Assembly: GCF_023898315.1 (NCBI RefSeq)
Contig: NC_064622.1
Span: 80,229,387-80,293,386 of the forward strand
Length of the DNA stretch: 64,000 bases
Reading direction: 5' to 3'
Source of the DNA: Schistocerca nitens
Taxonomy: Eukaryota > Arthropoda > Insecta > Orthoptera > Acrididae
Of the stretch, positions 54,801 through 58,396 are shown piece after piece (positions within the stretch are counted from its first letter, which is position 1; the number at the start of each line of letters is the position of its first letter). The position numbers and the translations under genes are program-made. Below the pieces are notes generated by a model. The model was not told where the DNA came from and searched no databases. It saw only the letters and a list, made by a program, of their open reading frames with translations.

Positions 54801-55795
54801 TGTCTTCAATAAGACGACTCCTTCATGTGTTTGTGTAATTTTCCCACCGTCCGTGAGGCCACAGTCTCGATTGTCCTTGTATTTCGGGATCCAATGTAGA
54901 GTTTCCGTTGTCTGTCTCCCATCCATTCACCCGCCTATGTGCATGTTATTCGGATTATGGTCATAATTACTTGTTGCATTCCACTCTGTTTCTTTATGCC
55001 TCTATGTGTTTTCTGCCTCTCATAGTAATTCCCAACATACTCGTATATTGCTCGACGAACCACTCTTAGTTTTTGAATGGTTTTCGTACGTGTATGCCAA
55101 TTTGTTTCTTCGCTCATAGGTAGGACATCGCGCCTAGTACACGTCCACCGCGGCTCTCTGGGGCCACAGCACAGTTGCGACACCTGAGGATGGGCTTATG
55201 AGAGCCCGAAACCGGTCGTAATAATAAAATAAATTTACAATTGAAGCGGTATTTTCAACCTCTGGCTTAAGAAATTAGTTACAATACTGAATTAACTACT
55301 GTTGTAACTCTCTGTAAATGCTAGTTGAATATGTTGATTAAACTGAAGGATATTGCGACAATTTAAAATGTGTGTGTGTGTGTCTTTACGTGCGTGCGTG
55401 TGTGCATGTATGTATACGTACCATTATTAAATGTACGTTTTGTGTGCATTTTCAGTATTCTCATGTTCTCATCGTGGTGTTCGTTTGCAAATGAAATGAC
55501 GTCGATGTTTTCTGTTGAGTAACGCAGACGCGATACCACATGAGCTGTTTCTTTCTTTAAAGCTGCAACATAGCGTCAGACGCTGACGAATGGCAATCTT
55601 TGTTTTGCGTGGGTTCACACTTGTCAAAATCTGCCGACAACTGTAGACCAGCGCTGGTGTAGCAGCTACCAACGTTTTGTTACAGAGGTGTCCTGCAAGC
55701 CGAATTCAACGTTCAAGGACGACTGCAACATTTGTAAATGCAGCCCAGATGGCAAGAATGCTGCGTGCACGTTCATGTTGTGTCCGAAGCCATAG
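11995..55795 (+). CDS. Pacifastin-like serine protease inhibitor precursor (five coding exons)
   Basis: Joining 11995-12067, 25045-25149, 34507-34611, 44289-44408 and 55686-55795 gives 513 nt, 170 residues plus stop. All four introns obey GT-AG and all are phase 1, so each domain exon is a symmetric module. The product is a secreted precursor: signal peptide, then four Cys6 pacifastin domains (C-x9-C-N-x-C-x-C-x(n)-C-T-x3-C; x8 in the last two) that inhibit S1 serine proteases in haemolymph. The predicted P1-P1' pair follows Cys5-Thr: Glu-Met, Lys-Ile, Leu-Lys, Phe-Met. Domains 1-2 have the Lys/Trp type core (KK before Cys2, VWAC/GWAC); domains 3-4 have AAC instead. RRRR precedes domain 4. 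The long introns are filled with transposons. The family is abundant in locusts; which paralogue this is cannot be told here. Confidence 0.9.
12068..13276 (+). other. Start of intron 1, no recognised element
   Basis: Donor GTAAGT at 12068. AT-rich, no supported gene. The last part (about 13200-13276) shows weak likeness to the RTE 5' region and may be the left flank of RTE copy 2. Confidence 0.4.
13367..13410 (-). ncRNA. Hammerhead ribozyme motif, left arm
   Basis: Minus strand: CTGATGA, helix II GGTAT/ATACC, then GAAA, minimal helix III CC-GT-GG, then TC at the expected cleavage site, followed by AAG which can pair with CTT upstream (short helix I). All conserved core boxes are present. Minimal helix III is typical of ribozymes reported in Penelope-like retroelements. 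Activity untested. Confidence 0.7.
13848..15131 (+). CDS. LINE ORF1 protein, CCHC zinc knuckle
   Basis: 427 residues, uninterrupted. The N-terminal 170 residues look like an RNA-binding fold (FELPFELPAEDVVTALRPYG resembles an RRM-type strand-helix). A single CCHC knuckle CSGCGKEGHLRSEC sits at about residues 180-193. A Pro/Ser/Thr/Asp-rich disordered tail with a basic patch (KRRKRRRRA, about residue 315) follows, a possible nuclear localisation signal. Would coat LINE RNA. The intact frame suggests a fairly recent insertion. Confidence 0.8.
   Translation: MAHQYRKSTLKFTFRNEFARPKALEVERFLREEVKIPATDILGIHLSIVSSIVYVKIINDATCERILRDTKQGLRFCHADGNVGTVHVDYSGMGLRTIRIFELPFELPAEDVVTALRPYGTVHDHIAEKWTQFQTYPVLNGVRQVRIELKRHVPSYLTIGGCRAIVIHDGQPKTCSGCGKEGHLRSECLQRRITQLPPADADPPSQPTLLPVTYAAALTTATTSPRQSTSTVGSRLHPPIQDDDDTPVPQATDSIPMPPPPSTDNNIHDDSMAVDSLIVPTAAFVPERRESLPSSDTEGHSRKQRSPKRRKRRRRATSERDATQPPEDEDSTFNDDATTEAAAICCSVAPPNGTEDKPHIPTVATSDADMQDRCCTPPSGVQAPMPSPEDAREADLALSSPTWADDRDDDGTMQVTPTGPTPLAPAL
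15209..18589 (+). pseudogene. LINE ORF2: APE endonuclease + reverse transcriptase, two premature stops
   Basis: One continuous frame of about 1126 codons broken only by TGA at 16049-16051 and TAA at 17543-17545. Order: APE endonuclease (LLQEVY, GGDFNCVL, LDRIYVS, FSDHSAF; residues about 1-235), linker, reverse transcriptase (SPGPDGLPLKFY, YRPITMLNSDYKI, IDFDHAFDRVHH, VRQGCPLS, catalytic YADD near 17275), then a C-terminal Cys/His cluster CPRCHLVDTDEHRLTC. It nicks target DNA and copies the LINE RNA in place. The RT motifs point to the L1/Tx1 group; R1-like is the alternative. Catalytic residues are kept. Confidence 0.85.
18825..18895. repeat. (TA)n microsatellite at the LINE 3' end
   Basis: About 71 bp of nearly perfect TA repeats directly after the LINE 3' UTR. 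Either the element's own 3' tail or a TA-rich target. Confidence 0.9.
18916..19250 (+). repeat. Three tRNA-like 3' halves separated by A-rich tracts
   Basis: B-box/T-arm sequences GTGTTCGATTCCT (18999), GTGTTCGATTCCC (19148) and GGGTTCGATCCCC (about 19227), each followed by an acceptor-like 3' strand. The third also keeps an anticodon arm with CAT in the loop (19191-19212). The 5' acceptor strands are missing, so these are not functional tRNA genes. A-rich runs lie between them. They form the 5' head of the RTE element that follows. Confidence 0.6.
19251..22497 (+). mobile_element. RTE-type LINE (RTE-A copy 1), nearly complete
   Basis: 5' UTR, one ORF region (19600-22484) and a 3' end reading CCAGTCAGTAGACTGATGACC then A-rich. 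The right border is marked by AAGTTCTA (22498-22505), a direct repeat of 13710-13717 in the SINE. Other copies of this subfamily: 6612(-), 22623 and 36460. Confidence 0.85.
19600..22484 (+). pseudogene. RTE endonuclease-reverse transcriptase, one nonsense and one frameshift
   Basis: APE endonuclease first (WNVRSLNVGGKLENLK, SEVKWKED, MGDWNAVVGEG, LDYIMV), stop TAG at 20275-20277 where the second copy has a Gln codon, then RT (NKADGIDNIPSEFLKSLG, FGFRKRKGTREAIL, VYLEKAFDNIKWCK, VRQGCSLSP). A one-base loss near 21621 shifts the frame; it resumes at 21651 with the FADDIAIL catalytic box and the C-terminal WCYRRMLKIRW region, ending at 22484. Only two lesions in about 2.9 kb: a young but dead copy. 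Confidence 0.88.
22513..22554 (+). ncRNA. Hammerhead ribozyme motif, right arm
   Basis: CTGATGA, helix II GGTATA/TATACC with loop TTTAGA, GAAA, helix III CC-GT-GG, TC. All core boxes intact. Because the SINE target duplication includes CTGATGA, this side keeps a full core, but its natural helix I 5' strand is now 8.9 kb away at 13570-13580. The SINE-derived CGT before the core could pair with ACG after the cleavage site. Confidence 0.65.
22623..24415 (+). mobile_element. RTE-A copy 2, heavily decayed
   Basis: Follows copy 1 along its length from the 5' UTR (GATTCCAGAATAG-type start) to CATCAAACCAGTCAGAAGACAGATGA, but with many stops, frameshifts and a large internal deletion joining endonuclease to RT near 23480. 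It is the host into which the foldback element inserted; its left part would lie before 13277. Confidence 0.75.
24475..24767 (+). mobile_element. Short LINE 3' fragment
   Basis: Plus-strand reading gives a SWLQGIKKDLGELGL...DRDKYRKA-like stretch, typical of the C-terminus of an RT-encoding LINE from another lineage, followed by a basic tail and an A/T-rich end. Too short to classify. Confidence 0.5.
24776..24971 (+). mobile_element. tRNA-derived SINE (family 1), 73 bp before exon 2
   Basis: Complete copy with A and B boxes (GGTTCGAATCG near 24843) and the usual CTCAGAGCCATT end. Target duplication TTAATAAA at 24768-24775 and 24972-24979. It lies between the body of intron 1 and the exon 2 acceptor. 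Confidence 0.88.
25045..25149 (+). CDS. Pacifastin precursor exon 2 (inhibitor domain 1)
   Basis: Acceptor TTTCAG at 25039-25044, donor GTGAGT at 25150. Encodes one six-cysteine domain: ECNPGDRKKDDC, NSCIC, KGGVWAC, TEMAC. The Lys pair before Cys2 and the Trp before Cys5 form the usual aromatic-Lys core. The predicted P1 residue is Glu, odd for a family that normally shows Arg/Lys or Leu/Phe-type residues. Linker KVQEG, no dibasic site. Confidence 0.9.
25150..25752 (+). other. Start of intron 2; poly-A run and unclassified repeat
   Basis: A run of A's at about 25509-25532. The part 25570-25752 resembles sequence at 27060-27120, so the Tc1-like element that follows probably landed in a longer unclassified repeat. 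Confidence 0.4.
25753..26956 (-). mobile_element. Decayed Tc1-like transposon
   Basis: Inverted ends: GACAAAGAAACTGGTA left, TACCAATTTCTTTGTG right, next to TA. Minus-strand pieces of a Tc1-type transposase: an HTH-like region at the right, FQQDNDTPYTS (second Asp box) near 26120, and a NIIECMWDALQRAV-type third acidic box near 25960. Many stops, so inactive. Confidence 0.75.
26957..27364. repeat. Unclassified repeat with a duplicated module
   Basis: Two copies of a module containing AACTTGGTACACATG (27031 and 27189) about 158 bp apart; the same family continues left of the Tc1-like element. No coding potential. Confidence 0.5.
27897..28582 (-). repeat. 343-bp tandem duplication inside the RTE-B copy
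   Basis: 27897-28239 and 28240-28582 both begin AAATAGCAAAACTC and cover the same RT segment (FADD to VRQG). The two units differ at many sites, more than expected from a recent duplication. Confidence 0.75.
30057..31478 (+). mobile_element. Complete Tc1-like transposon with TIRs and TA duplication
   Basis: Left end CACTCCTGGAAATGGAAAAA, right end its inverted match with few differences over about 29 bp. TA on both sides (30055-30056, 31479-31480). Total 1422 bp. It sits inside the endonuclease region of the RTE-B copy, whose sequence resumes after it, so it is the younger insertion. Confidence 0.93.
30301..31323 (+). CDS. Tc1-like transposase, intact
   Basis: 340 residues from the ATG at 30301 (MPRQRGREPYVQLTDFERGR); the open frame further upstream lies partly outside typical coding. 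Two N-terminal helix-turn-helix units (about residues 1-115, paired-like, binding the terminal repeats), then a DDE catalytic core: FSDESRF, FQQDNARPH, PDLSRIEHVWD. The second Asp and the Glu are separated by 32 residues, against 34 in canonical Tc1. Cuts and pastes the element at TA sites in the nucleus. No stop or frameshift. Confidence 0.93.
   Translation: MPRQRGREPYVQLTDFERGRIVGMREAGWTYRRIAQHVGREVSTVHRCCRQWSAEGARARRPGTGPQRRTDARQDRRILRSAVGDRTATSQQIRDTVAPGVSARTIRNRVHEAGLRSRTPLGRLPLTPKHRAARLQWCRDRREWRDEWRRVVFSDESRFCLGAYDGRMRVWRRAGERHNQDCIRPRHTGPTPGIMVWGAISYTGRTPLVIVEGTLNSARYIQTVIEPIVLPFLDRQGNLLFQQDNARPHVSRATQRALEGVSQLAWPARSPDLSRIEHVWDWMKRRLTRSARPARTLVQLRRQVEMAWQAVPQDYIQHLYDRLHGRIAACIAAKGGYTLY
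32087..32860 (-). pseudogene. Penelope-like reverse transcriptase remnant
   Basis: Minus strand: FCEQTDEIA...FSPVAAN and KPACF segments (32609-32821) match the Penelope RT block before the YVDD box; further on NLSHLNVRFITLEEKMAVF matches the following block. Frameshifts remove the catalytic box. Compare the better copy at 52016. Confidence 0.6.
32870..34506. other. Intron 2, AT-rich, no recognised feature
   Basis: No ORF, inverted repeat or family motif that I can support before the exon 3 acceptor. Possibly ancient transposon debris. Confidence 0.4.
34507..34611 (+). CDS. Pacifastin precursor exon 3 (inhibitor domain 2)
   Basis: Acceptor TTTCAG before 34507, donor GTGAGT at 34612. Same length as exon 2 (105 nt) and close in sequence: ACTPGERKKIDC, NWCTC, KGAGWAC, TKIAC. 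Predicted P1 is Lys, a trypsin-like specificity. The shared KK pair, Trp and the KVQEG/TVKEG linkers show that domains 1 and 2 arose by duplication. Confidence 0.9.
34854..36125 (-). mobile_element. Non-autonomous Mutator-like element (internal deletion)
   Basis: Inverted ends TTAAGGGGACATTGTATG (left) and TTAAGGGAACGTTGTACG (right, complement), with weaker similarity continuing for about 80 bp. Carries one ORF on the minus strand joining the start and end of a Mutator-type transposase. No clear 9-bp target duplication. Confidence 0.5.
35290..35736 (-). CDS. Truncated Mutator-like (49D1-type) transposase, N- and C-terminal parts
   Basis: 148 residues. The start (MTKRKNNFKKCKFSGNRYV) resembles the N-terminus, and the later part (DGGNYARLKVLEKLGVRFGQNT ... 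EAKKRRRGK in pieces) the C-terminus, of insect Mutator-like transposases; the whole catalytic middle is absent. The frame is open, so the deletion was in frame or a later frame was retained. It cannot be catalytic. Family assigned by motif memory only. Confidence 0.45.
   Translation of the reverse strand: MTKRKNNFKKCKFSGNRYVSFSFIEYQPMKSHVMLCLHLQRLRVKIGKLNFLAPCTNLHINIKLGVSDAVITFDGGNYARLKVLEKLGVRFGQNTAKGLRELDELRVGEAELAAQQMTKEAKKRRRGKHWVIGTLKKTQTMGQGNSSV
36126..36459. other. No recognised feature
   Basis: AT-rich intron sequence between the Mutator-like element and an RTE fragment. Confidence 0.35.
36460..37600 (+). mobile_element. RTE-A fragment (RT and C-terminus)
   Basis: LDDDQFGFMKVKDTREAV and VNLEKAFDNVKWCK are readable (36474-36797); the FADD box is destroyed. 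Runs to GGATCAAATCAATCAGAAAAC, the decayed 3' end. Multiple frameshifts. Confidence 0.8.
37601..38572. other. Intron 3, no recognised feature
   Basis: A 102-residue minus-strand reading frame (37757-38065) has no recognisable motif. Nothing else supported. Confidence 0.35.
38573..38720 (+). repeat. Possible tRNA-derived SINE of another family
   Basis: GCCCGGATGGCACAATGGTC resembles a tRNA 5' half with an A box; AGGTCCGAAATGC resembles a weak B box; a unique body follows. No target duplication found. Confidence 0.4.
39168..39343 (-). mobile_element. tRNA-derived SINE (family 1), minus strand
   Basis: Complement carries the GCCGGCCTGTGTGG head and a B box (GGTTCGAATCC). Target duplication GAACCTTCTTG at 39157-39167 and 39344-39354. 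Confidence 0.9.
39360..39449. repeat. Three 30-bp tandem repeats
   Basis: Units at 39360, 39390 and 39420, each containing a (A/G)GA(A)ATTGTTG-like core (GACATTGTTG, GACATTGTTG, AATATTGTTG). Read on the plus strand they give KLGDIVDHET, KLGDIVGQER and KQGNIVDHAR, so the frame is kept across copies. Confidence 0.65.
39450..40295. other. Intron 3, no firm feature
   Basis: A GC-rich stretch near 39970-40060 stands out in composition but I cannot classify it. Confidence 0.35.
41081..42370 (-). mobile_element. mariner-type transposon with TIRs, inactive
   Basis: Ends CGAGGTGCTACAATAAAGTA (left) and the complement CGAGGTGCAACAATAAAGTA (right). Minus-strand transposase in three pieces: HTH region 41988-42200 (RAQVFLWHKMFSEGR), middle 41448-41960 (ITGDESWFF, first Asp) and end 40988-41470 (HHDNAPSHTA, second Asp; PCDFFLF, third Asp). 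Two frameshifts separate them. The usually invariant YSPD before the third box reads YSPG. Confidence 0.88.
42371..43567. other. Part of the insertion in the split Tc1, unclassified
   Basis: No ORF or repeat ends that I can support; AT-rich. Confidence 0.35.
44289..44408 (+). CDS. Pacifastin precursor exon 4 (inhibitor domain 3 + tetra-Arg)
   Basis: Acceptor TTCACAG, donor GTAAGT at 44409. Domain: MKCEPGTTFKEDC, NICVC, GSDGITAAC, TLKEC. Predicted P1 is Leu, a chymotrypsin/elastase-like specificity. Unlike domains 1-2 it lacks the Trp before Cys5 and has AAC. The exon ends with SGRRRRG, a furin-type cleavage site that would separate domain 4 from domains 1-3. 120 nt, the longest domain exon. 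Confidence 0.9.
44640..45060. repeat. Degenerate tandem repeats (about 110-130 bp unit)
   Basis: Three or more diverged units sharing TAT/TTTGACTTCTC-like, AAAAAAATATGTGT-like and CCCTAAG...GGGGATGAAAAT-like segments. Non-coding. Confidence 0.5.
45061..46089. other. Intron 4, no recognised feature
   Basis: AT-rich. A 108-residue minus reading frame (45413-45739) has no motif. A short poly-C run lies at 45785-45792. Confidence 0.35.
46340..47145 (+). mobile_element. CR1/Jockey-like LINE 3' end
   Basis: The RT thumb/C-terminal region is readable (LKWNDHIKLIVGKA, RPILEYCSSV, IQRRAARFVTG), then after a SINE the end (TIRDWN) and a 3' terminus of GATGTA repeats (47118-47140). Truncated at the 5' end, as usual for such LINEs. 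Confidence 0.75.
46728..46936 (+). mobile_element. SINE (family 2) inside the CR1-like LINE
   Basis: Starts ATTCGGGAGGACGACGGTTC, has B-box-like GGTTCAATCCC and ends in CTCCTCCT repeats. Target duplication CCCTACTTATACC at 46715-46727 and 46937-46949. The LINE reading resumes exactly after it. Confidence 0.88.
47248..47461 (+). mobile_element. tRNA-derived SINE (family 3)
   Basis: Head with CAGGGTAGCCGCTCGGTGTG (A-box-like) and B box GGATCGAGTCC; the middle (GGCATGGGTGTGTGTG) resembles family 1. Target duplication TAAATATACA at 47238-47247 and 47462-47471. Confidence 0.85.
47598..47758 (-). mobile_element. tRNA-derived SINE (family 1), minus strand
   Basis: Complement of the family 1 sequence including the B box; a short internal deletion compared with the copy at 7826. 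Target duplication GCTTCTAATAGTT at 47585-47597 and 47759-47771. Confidence 0.9.
47857..48917 (+). mobile_element. Tc1-like transposon with long (about 70-80 bp) inverted repeats, decayed
   Basis: Left 47860-47930 and right 48835-48916 are inverted copies (GAAGGAATTA, GGGACGGAAATCGGT, GTACAGACAAACAAATG). Plus-strand transposase pieces: the second Asp region is disrupted, but VDSAWSVMGRDLQPTRDL...LNRIS near 48590-48660 is the C-terminus. Same family as 10281-11297. Confidence 0.65.
48958..50479 (-). mobile_element. RTE-B fragment, minus strand, with a hairpin insertion
   Basis: The 3' end (complement of CATCAAATCAGTCTTTGG) is at 48970-48990; RT pieces continue to 49479 and from 49920 to 50479. 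Heavily decayed. Interrupted by the foldback element. Confidence 0.75.
49480..49919. mobile_element. Foldback element: near-perfect hairpin of about 190-bp arms
   Basis: Arms 49527-49714 and 49727-49914 with a loop of only 12 bases; the inner 18 bases are perfectly complementary. Target duplication TTATTTTGCT at 49470-49479 and 49920-49929. Right arm holds CTGAAGA ... CGAAAC, a decayed hammerhead-like order. No ORF. Possibly derived from Penelope-like termini. Confidence 0.8.
50480..50627 (-). mobile_element. Inverted 3' end of a Penelope-like element
   Basis: Complement matches 53050-53150 (GTTAAC, GCCGAAA, GCACGGCAGCG in order). With the plus-strand copy at 51989-53160 it forms an inverted pair; a transposon sits at their junction. 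Confidence 0.6.
50628..51986 (-). mobile_element. IS630/mariner-superfamily transposon with TIRs and TA duplication
   Basis: Ends CAGGGTGATTCAACAAGAAT and the complement CAGGGTGATTCAAAAAGAAT; similarity lasts about 33 bp. TA on both sides (50626-50627 and 51987-51988). 1359 bp. Confidence 0.9.
50799..51812 (-). CDS. IS630/mariner-superfamily transposase, 3' frameshift
   Basis: 337 residues from 51812. HTH region (residues about 1-110: FRTKYGVKPPDRWCIKRWYK, RRASRELQIPQSTVWRVL), then a DDD core: FSDEATFH, FQQDGAPPHW, SPDLTPCDFFLWG. The second Asp is 41 residues from SPD and 46 from PCD. Near the end a one-base insertion in a C run (about 50833) replaces the normal last residues; the continuation is readable in the next frame. 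Otherwise intact, a recent but probably dead copy. Confidence 0.88.
   Translation of the reverse strand: MATAQQKAFCVIEYSRSESTTVVQRAFRTKYGVKPPDRWCIKRWYKQFTENGCLCKGKSSGRPRTSDENVARIQQAFVRSPGKSTRRASRELQIPQSTVWRVLRKRLVMKPYRLKLVQALSAADKIKRIDFCDFILAQMETDESFVSKIVFSDEATFHTNAKVNRHIVCIWGTENPRETTQYERDSPKVNVFCAVSANKVFGPFFFEGATVTGLQYLEMLENWLFPQLQQEAQQFIFQQDGAPPHWHLSVCNYLNVNYPRRWIGRQAARYRALHHWPPRSPDLTPCDFFLWGYVKDMVFRPPLPATIDDLKLEITAAIQTVTPDMLPESVERVGVSG
51989..53160 (+). mobile_element. Penelope-like element, 5'-truncated
   Basis: RT part 52016-52732, then degraded coding sequence for the linker and GIY-YIG-like end up to 53040, then a 3' end with helix GGCAGAG/CTCTGCC followed by GAAA (53093-53115), a degenerate hammerhead layout. 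Confidence 0.7.
52016..52732 (+). pseudogene. Penelope-like reverse transcriptase (partial)
   Basis: 238 residues: MGSPLVSVAGNLFMENFE, then the catalytic FYRYVDDTFV at about residue 34, then the downstream Penelope block (YVQATDYHHPARKR, VLRTLVRRA). The first half of the RT is missing and the frame breaks after KYRVYVGS. Penelope RTs are telomerase-like; a GIY-YIG nuclease normally follows. Confidence 0.8.
53290..54480 (-). mobile_element. RTE-B fragment, minus strand
   Basis: Complement carries RT and inter-domain blocks in the same order as 28.8-29.9 kb (CCCGAGCTCGGCTTCTACC, AGGGCCTTATTTCAATTTAG, TCCTACTGGGCTT). No open frame left. Confidence 0.7.
54481..55174. other. Intron 4, no recognised feature
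   Basis: Possible Penelope-like flank toward the right end; no coding motif. Confidence 0.35.
55175..55222 (+). ncRNA. Hammerhead-ribozyme-like motif
   Basis: CTGAGGA (one change from CTGATGA), helix II GGGCT/AGCCC, GAAA, CC-GG, TC. Probably a Penelope-like 3' end. One core change suggests reduced or no activity. Confidence 0.6.
55686..55795 (+). CDS. Pacifastin precursor exon 5 (inhibitor domain 4, stop)
   Basis: Acceptor GTTACAG before 55686. Domain: EVSCKPNSTFKDDC, NICKC, SPDGKNAAC, TFMLC, then PKP-stop (TAG 55793-55795). Predicted P1 is Phe, chymotrypsin-like. The sequence right after the stop, GTGAGTAA, is identical to the donors of exons 2 and 3, so the 3' UTR probably starts in another exon. 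Most similar to domain 3. Confidence 0.9.
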
Positions 55796-55828
55796 GTGAG
55801 TAATATACTGTAGTCATCTGTTCACATT

Positions 55829-58396
55829 TCTACAGCGGCATCTCAGAGTGTGCCGACGAGGTTCCAGCTAAATATGGCAATCCTAGCACAAGGCTAGTTA
55901 TTTCTGTTGGGAGACTGTTGGAGACTTTGGTAACCGACCATCATAGCTGGGCACAAGAAAGTTAATCCATTAACCGCTAATTAACGAAGTTAAATTTTCA
56001 AGTAACCGGTTAATTTTTAAGTTAATCGTAAAGACCTCAATAAAGGACTCTTTAACTTCCGTTGACTTACTTTCACTCCGTTAAATGTTGATTAAGTATC
56101 TACTATTTACGACGTAAATGACGCCGTGGGCCCACGAAAATCATGTTCTGACAAGTTCGGGTTGTGTAGATGTGTGGCTACGCCGGCGTGCACGCGATTC
56201 GCGATTCGTGTAAACAATCAAGTGAGTAGGATATTCAACTACACTTGGAAAACAAAGGTCACAAGTCCACAAAATCTTAACGGTCCCCTGATCGATAGGA
56301 CAGTAATGAAATAAGCAAGGGAAAACCGCTCAAGGATTAGAAATATAAAACCTTTCGTCAGTAACAACTGTGTCCTGAACACTCTTACCATGTATTAGGT
56401 ATGTAACGACGCACAATTAATTAGTGTTACTCACTTACACGCGACCTTTGACTTTGAAAAATCTTTCTATTGCAAGATTTACCATGCTACACATCAAAAT
56501 GTTAAAGATTTTATACGAAAGCGAGACTCGTGAGCCGTGGCGCTAGTTAACTGGCGCGCCAGTCTCTTGGATGTCCATTATCGATCGTTCGATTTTCTTA
56601 TCTTTGCTTGCCTTGTTGTTTTCTGCATTCGCGGAGCGAGTGGCAGTTGACGTTTTCTCGGGCTACCTGCTAAGACGCCGCGAGGTACGAGGTGGAAGCA
56701 ACCACGAAATGTGAAGTTGGTTGTACGCGGTCTGCCGGTTCAGAATGGAGGATATGTGTTGGCTGCCTGCCTATGTGCTCTCCTGATTTTGCTCGCCGTG
56801 CCTTGCGAGCCATACCGGACGTCCAGCAGAAGTTAAGCAGCCTTGTGTTTCTTTAAAGAAAAGGAGAAAATGTATAAGACCTTTTGTAACCAATTTTGGT
56901 GGCCTCTTAAGTGTGGCCTTCGCGTTTACACTGCCTTTGGGGAGAGCTAATTCTTTTAAATTTAAATAGTTGGGGTTCCCGGTCCTTTATATTCTTTTGG
57001 GGCATTTGTCTTTTCAATTAAGTGTTGTCATCCCTTAGTGCGACCTGGTGTCACTCCTCGTTAATTAATGCTGGTTTATGCGTACTTAATTTTGAATTGG
57101 CCATTTGAATTAATATTTTGGAGCGCAGTAGAGCACTAAGGCAACCTCATTGTATTCCACTTTGTGCCTCGGTCTAGTACCTTAATTTTCAGTGGCACGA
57201 GTTAGCTCCACTACCGGTTTTACTGATGTGCTCCCTTCAAAATCTTGTCTTGTATAAGTTTGCCCCATGTGTGTCTGGGAACACAGAGATGAGCTTTAGT
57301 GTGACTTCAGTGCTAGTCAGTTAATGGAATCTTCATTTTGGCTTGGCTTCCACTGAAGAGTTTGAGTGGAGCGTAGTGTGTTTGATTTGTTATTCATTTA
57401 ATTACTGTAAGTTTGTTTATTTAATGGGGAGCAAGACATTTAAAGACTGATATTAACTCAACTAGTTGCAGGGTTTTGCTAATTCGTTCCAAATGGTCTA
57501 CTACTTATTCAGTGGCAAGGCTGTTGATTAGTTGGTTACTGTGAGTACAAATTCACGCTATTTACTTGTTTCCAAAATTGTTGAAGTGTCTGTGTCGTGA
57601 TTCAATCACTAGCTACGTGTTTGAGCTAAATTGATGTAAACATTACATTGCCTCCTTAAAATATGTTGCCAGCAGGAACCCTTAAGACAACTAAGTTTTG
57701 TCACTGCTTATGTTAACCTTTACTGGGAGCAATATTTCATGTAGTTAAATTTCGTCTTAAAATGTGTATTTCTCTGATGTAATAAACGACTGATAAAAGA
57801 AAAAAAGCAAAGGGGCCTGGTCCTTCCCATTGTGTCCGGTTTGTAACACGTATCAACTCGTTTACGAGACTAAATGTTTTTGCTCACGGAAAATCCGACT
57901 CCATGCTTTAGTTTCCACACCCAACGCAATAACAAAAGTACTTAACGTGAACAGAGTAAACAAACAACAATAAATAGCCTACATTAAGTTCCCGTCGCTC
58001 GCTTTTGATTGTTTACACGAATCGCGAATCGCACGCACCTCGGCGTAGCCATACATCTACACGACCCGGACTTGTCAGAGCATGAGTTCGTTGGGCGCCG
58101 CGGAGTCATTTCTGTCATAAATAGCAGATACCTAGTTAACTGTTAACCGACTGAAAGACATTCAACCGATGTTAAAGAGTCTGTTATTACAGTCTTTTTA
58201 AATTAACTTAAAAATTAATCTGTTACTTAAAAATTTAGCTTCGTTAATTAACGATTAACGGTCTTGTGCACAGCTATGATGGTCCGTTACCTAAGTCTCT
58301 AACAGTCTCCCAACCGAAGTAACTAGCTTTATGCTAGGGTTGCCTTACCTAGCTGCGACATCGTCGGGACACTCAGAGACGGGGCTGTAGAAATGA
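55829..58396. mobile_element. 2.6 kb element with about 410-bp terminal inverted repeats
   Basis: Left arm 55829-56240 and right arm 57985-58396 are inverted copies with scattered differences. Both begin CATTTCTACAGC and contain TTAATTAACG-like subterminal repeats and a GTGTAAACAATCAA inner end. The interior has no ORF but has an LTR-like end (AATAAA near 57780, then GGTTTGTAACA). No clear target duplication. Non-autonomous, hAT-like by its CAG terminus; the right end overlaps a hAT coding relic. Confidence 0.75.

Noticed and set aside
56401-57850. Solo LTR inside the long-inverted-repeat element
   Set aside because: The right end looks LTR-like but no matching start with a 4-6 bp target duplication was found; kept only as a remark.
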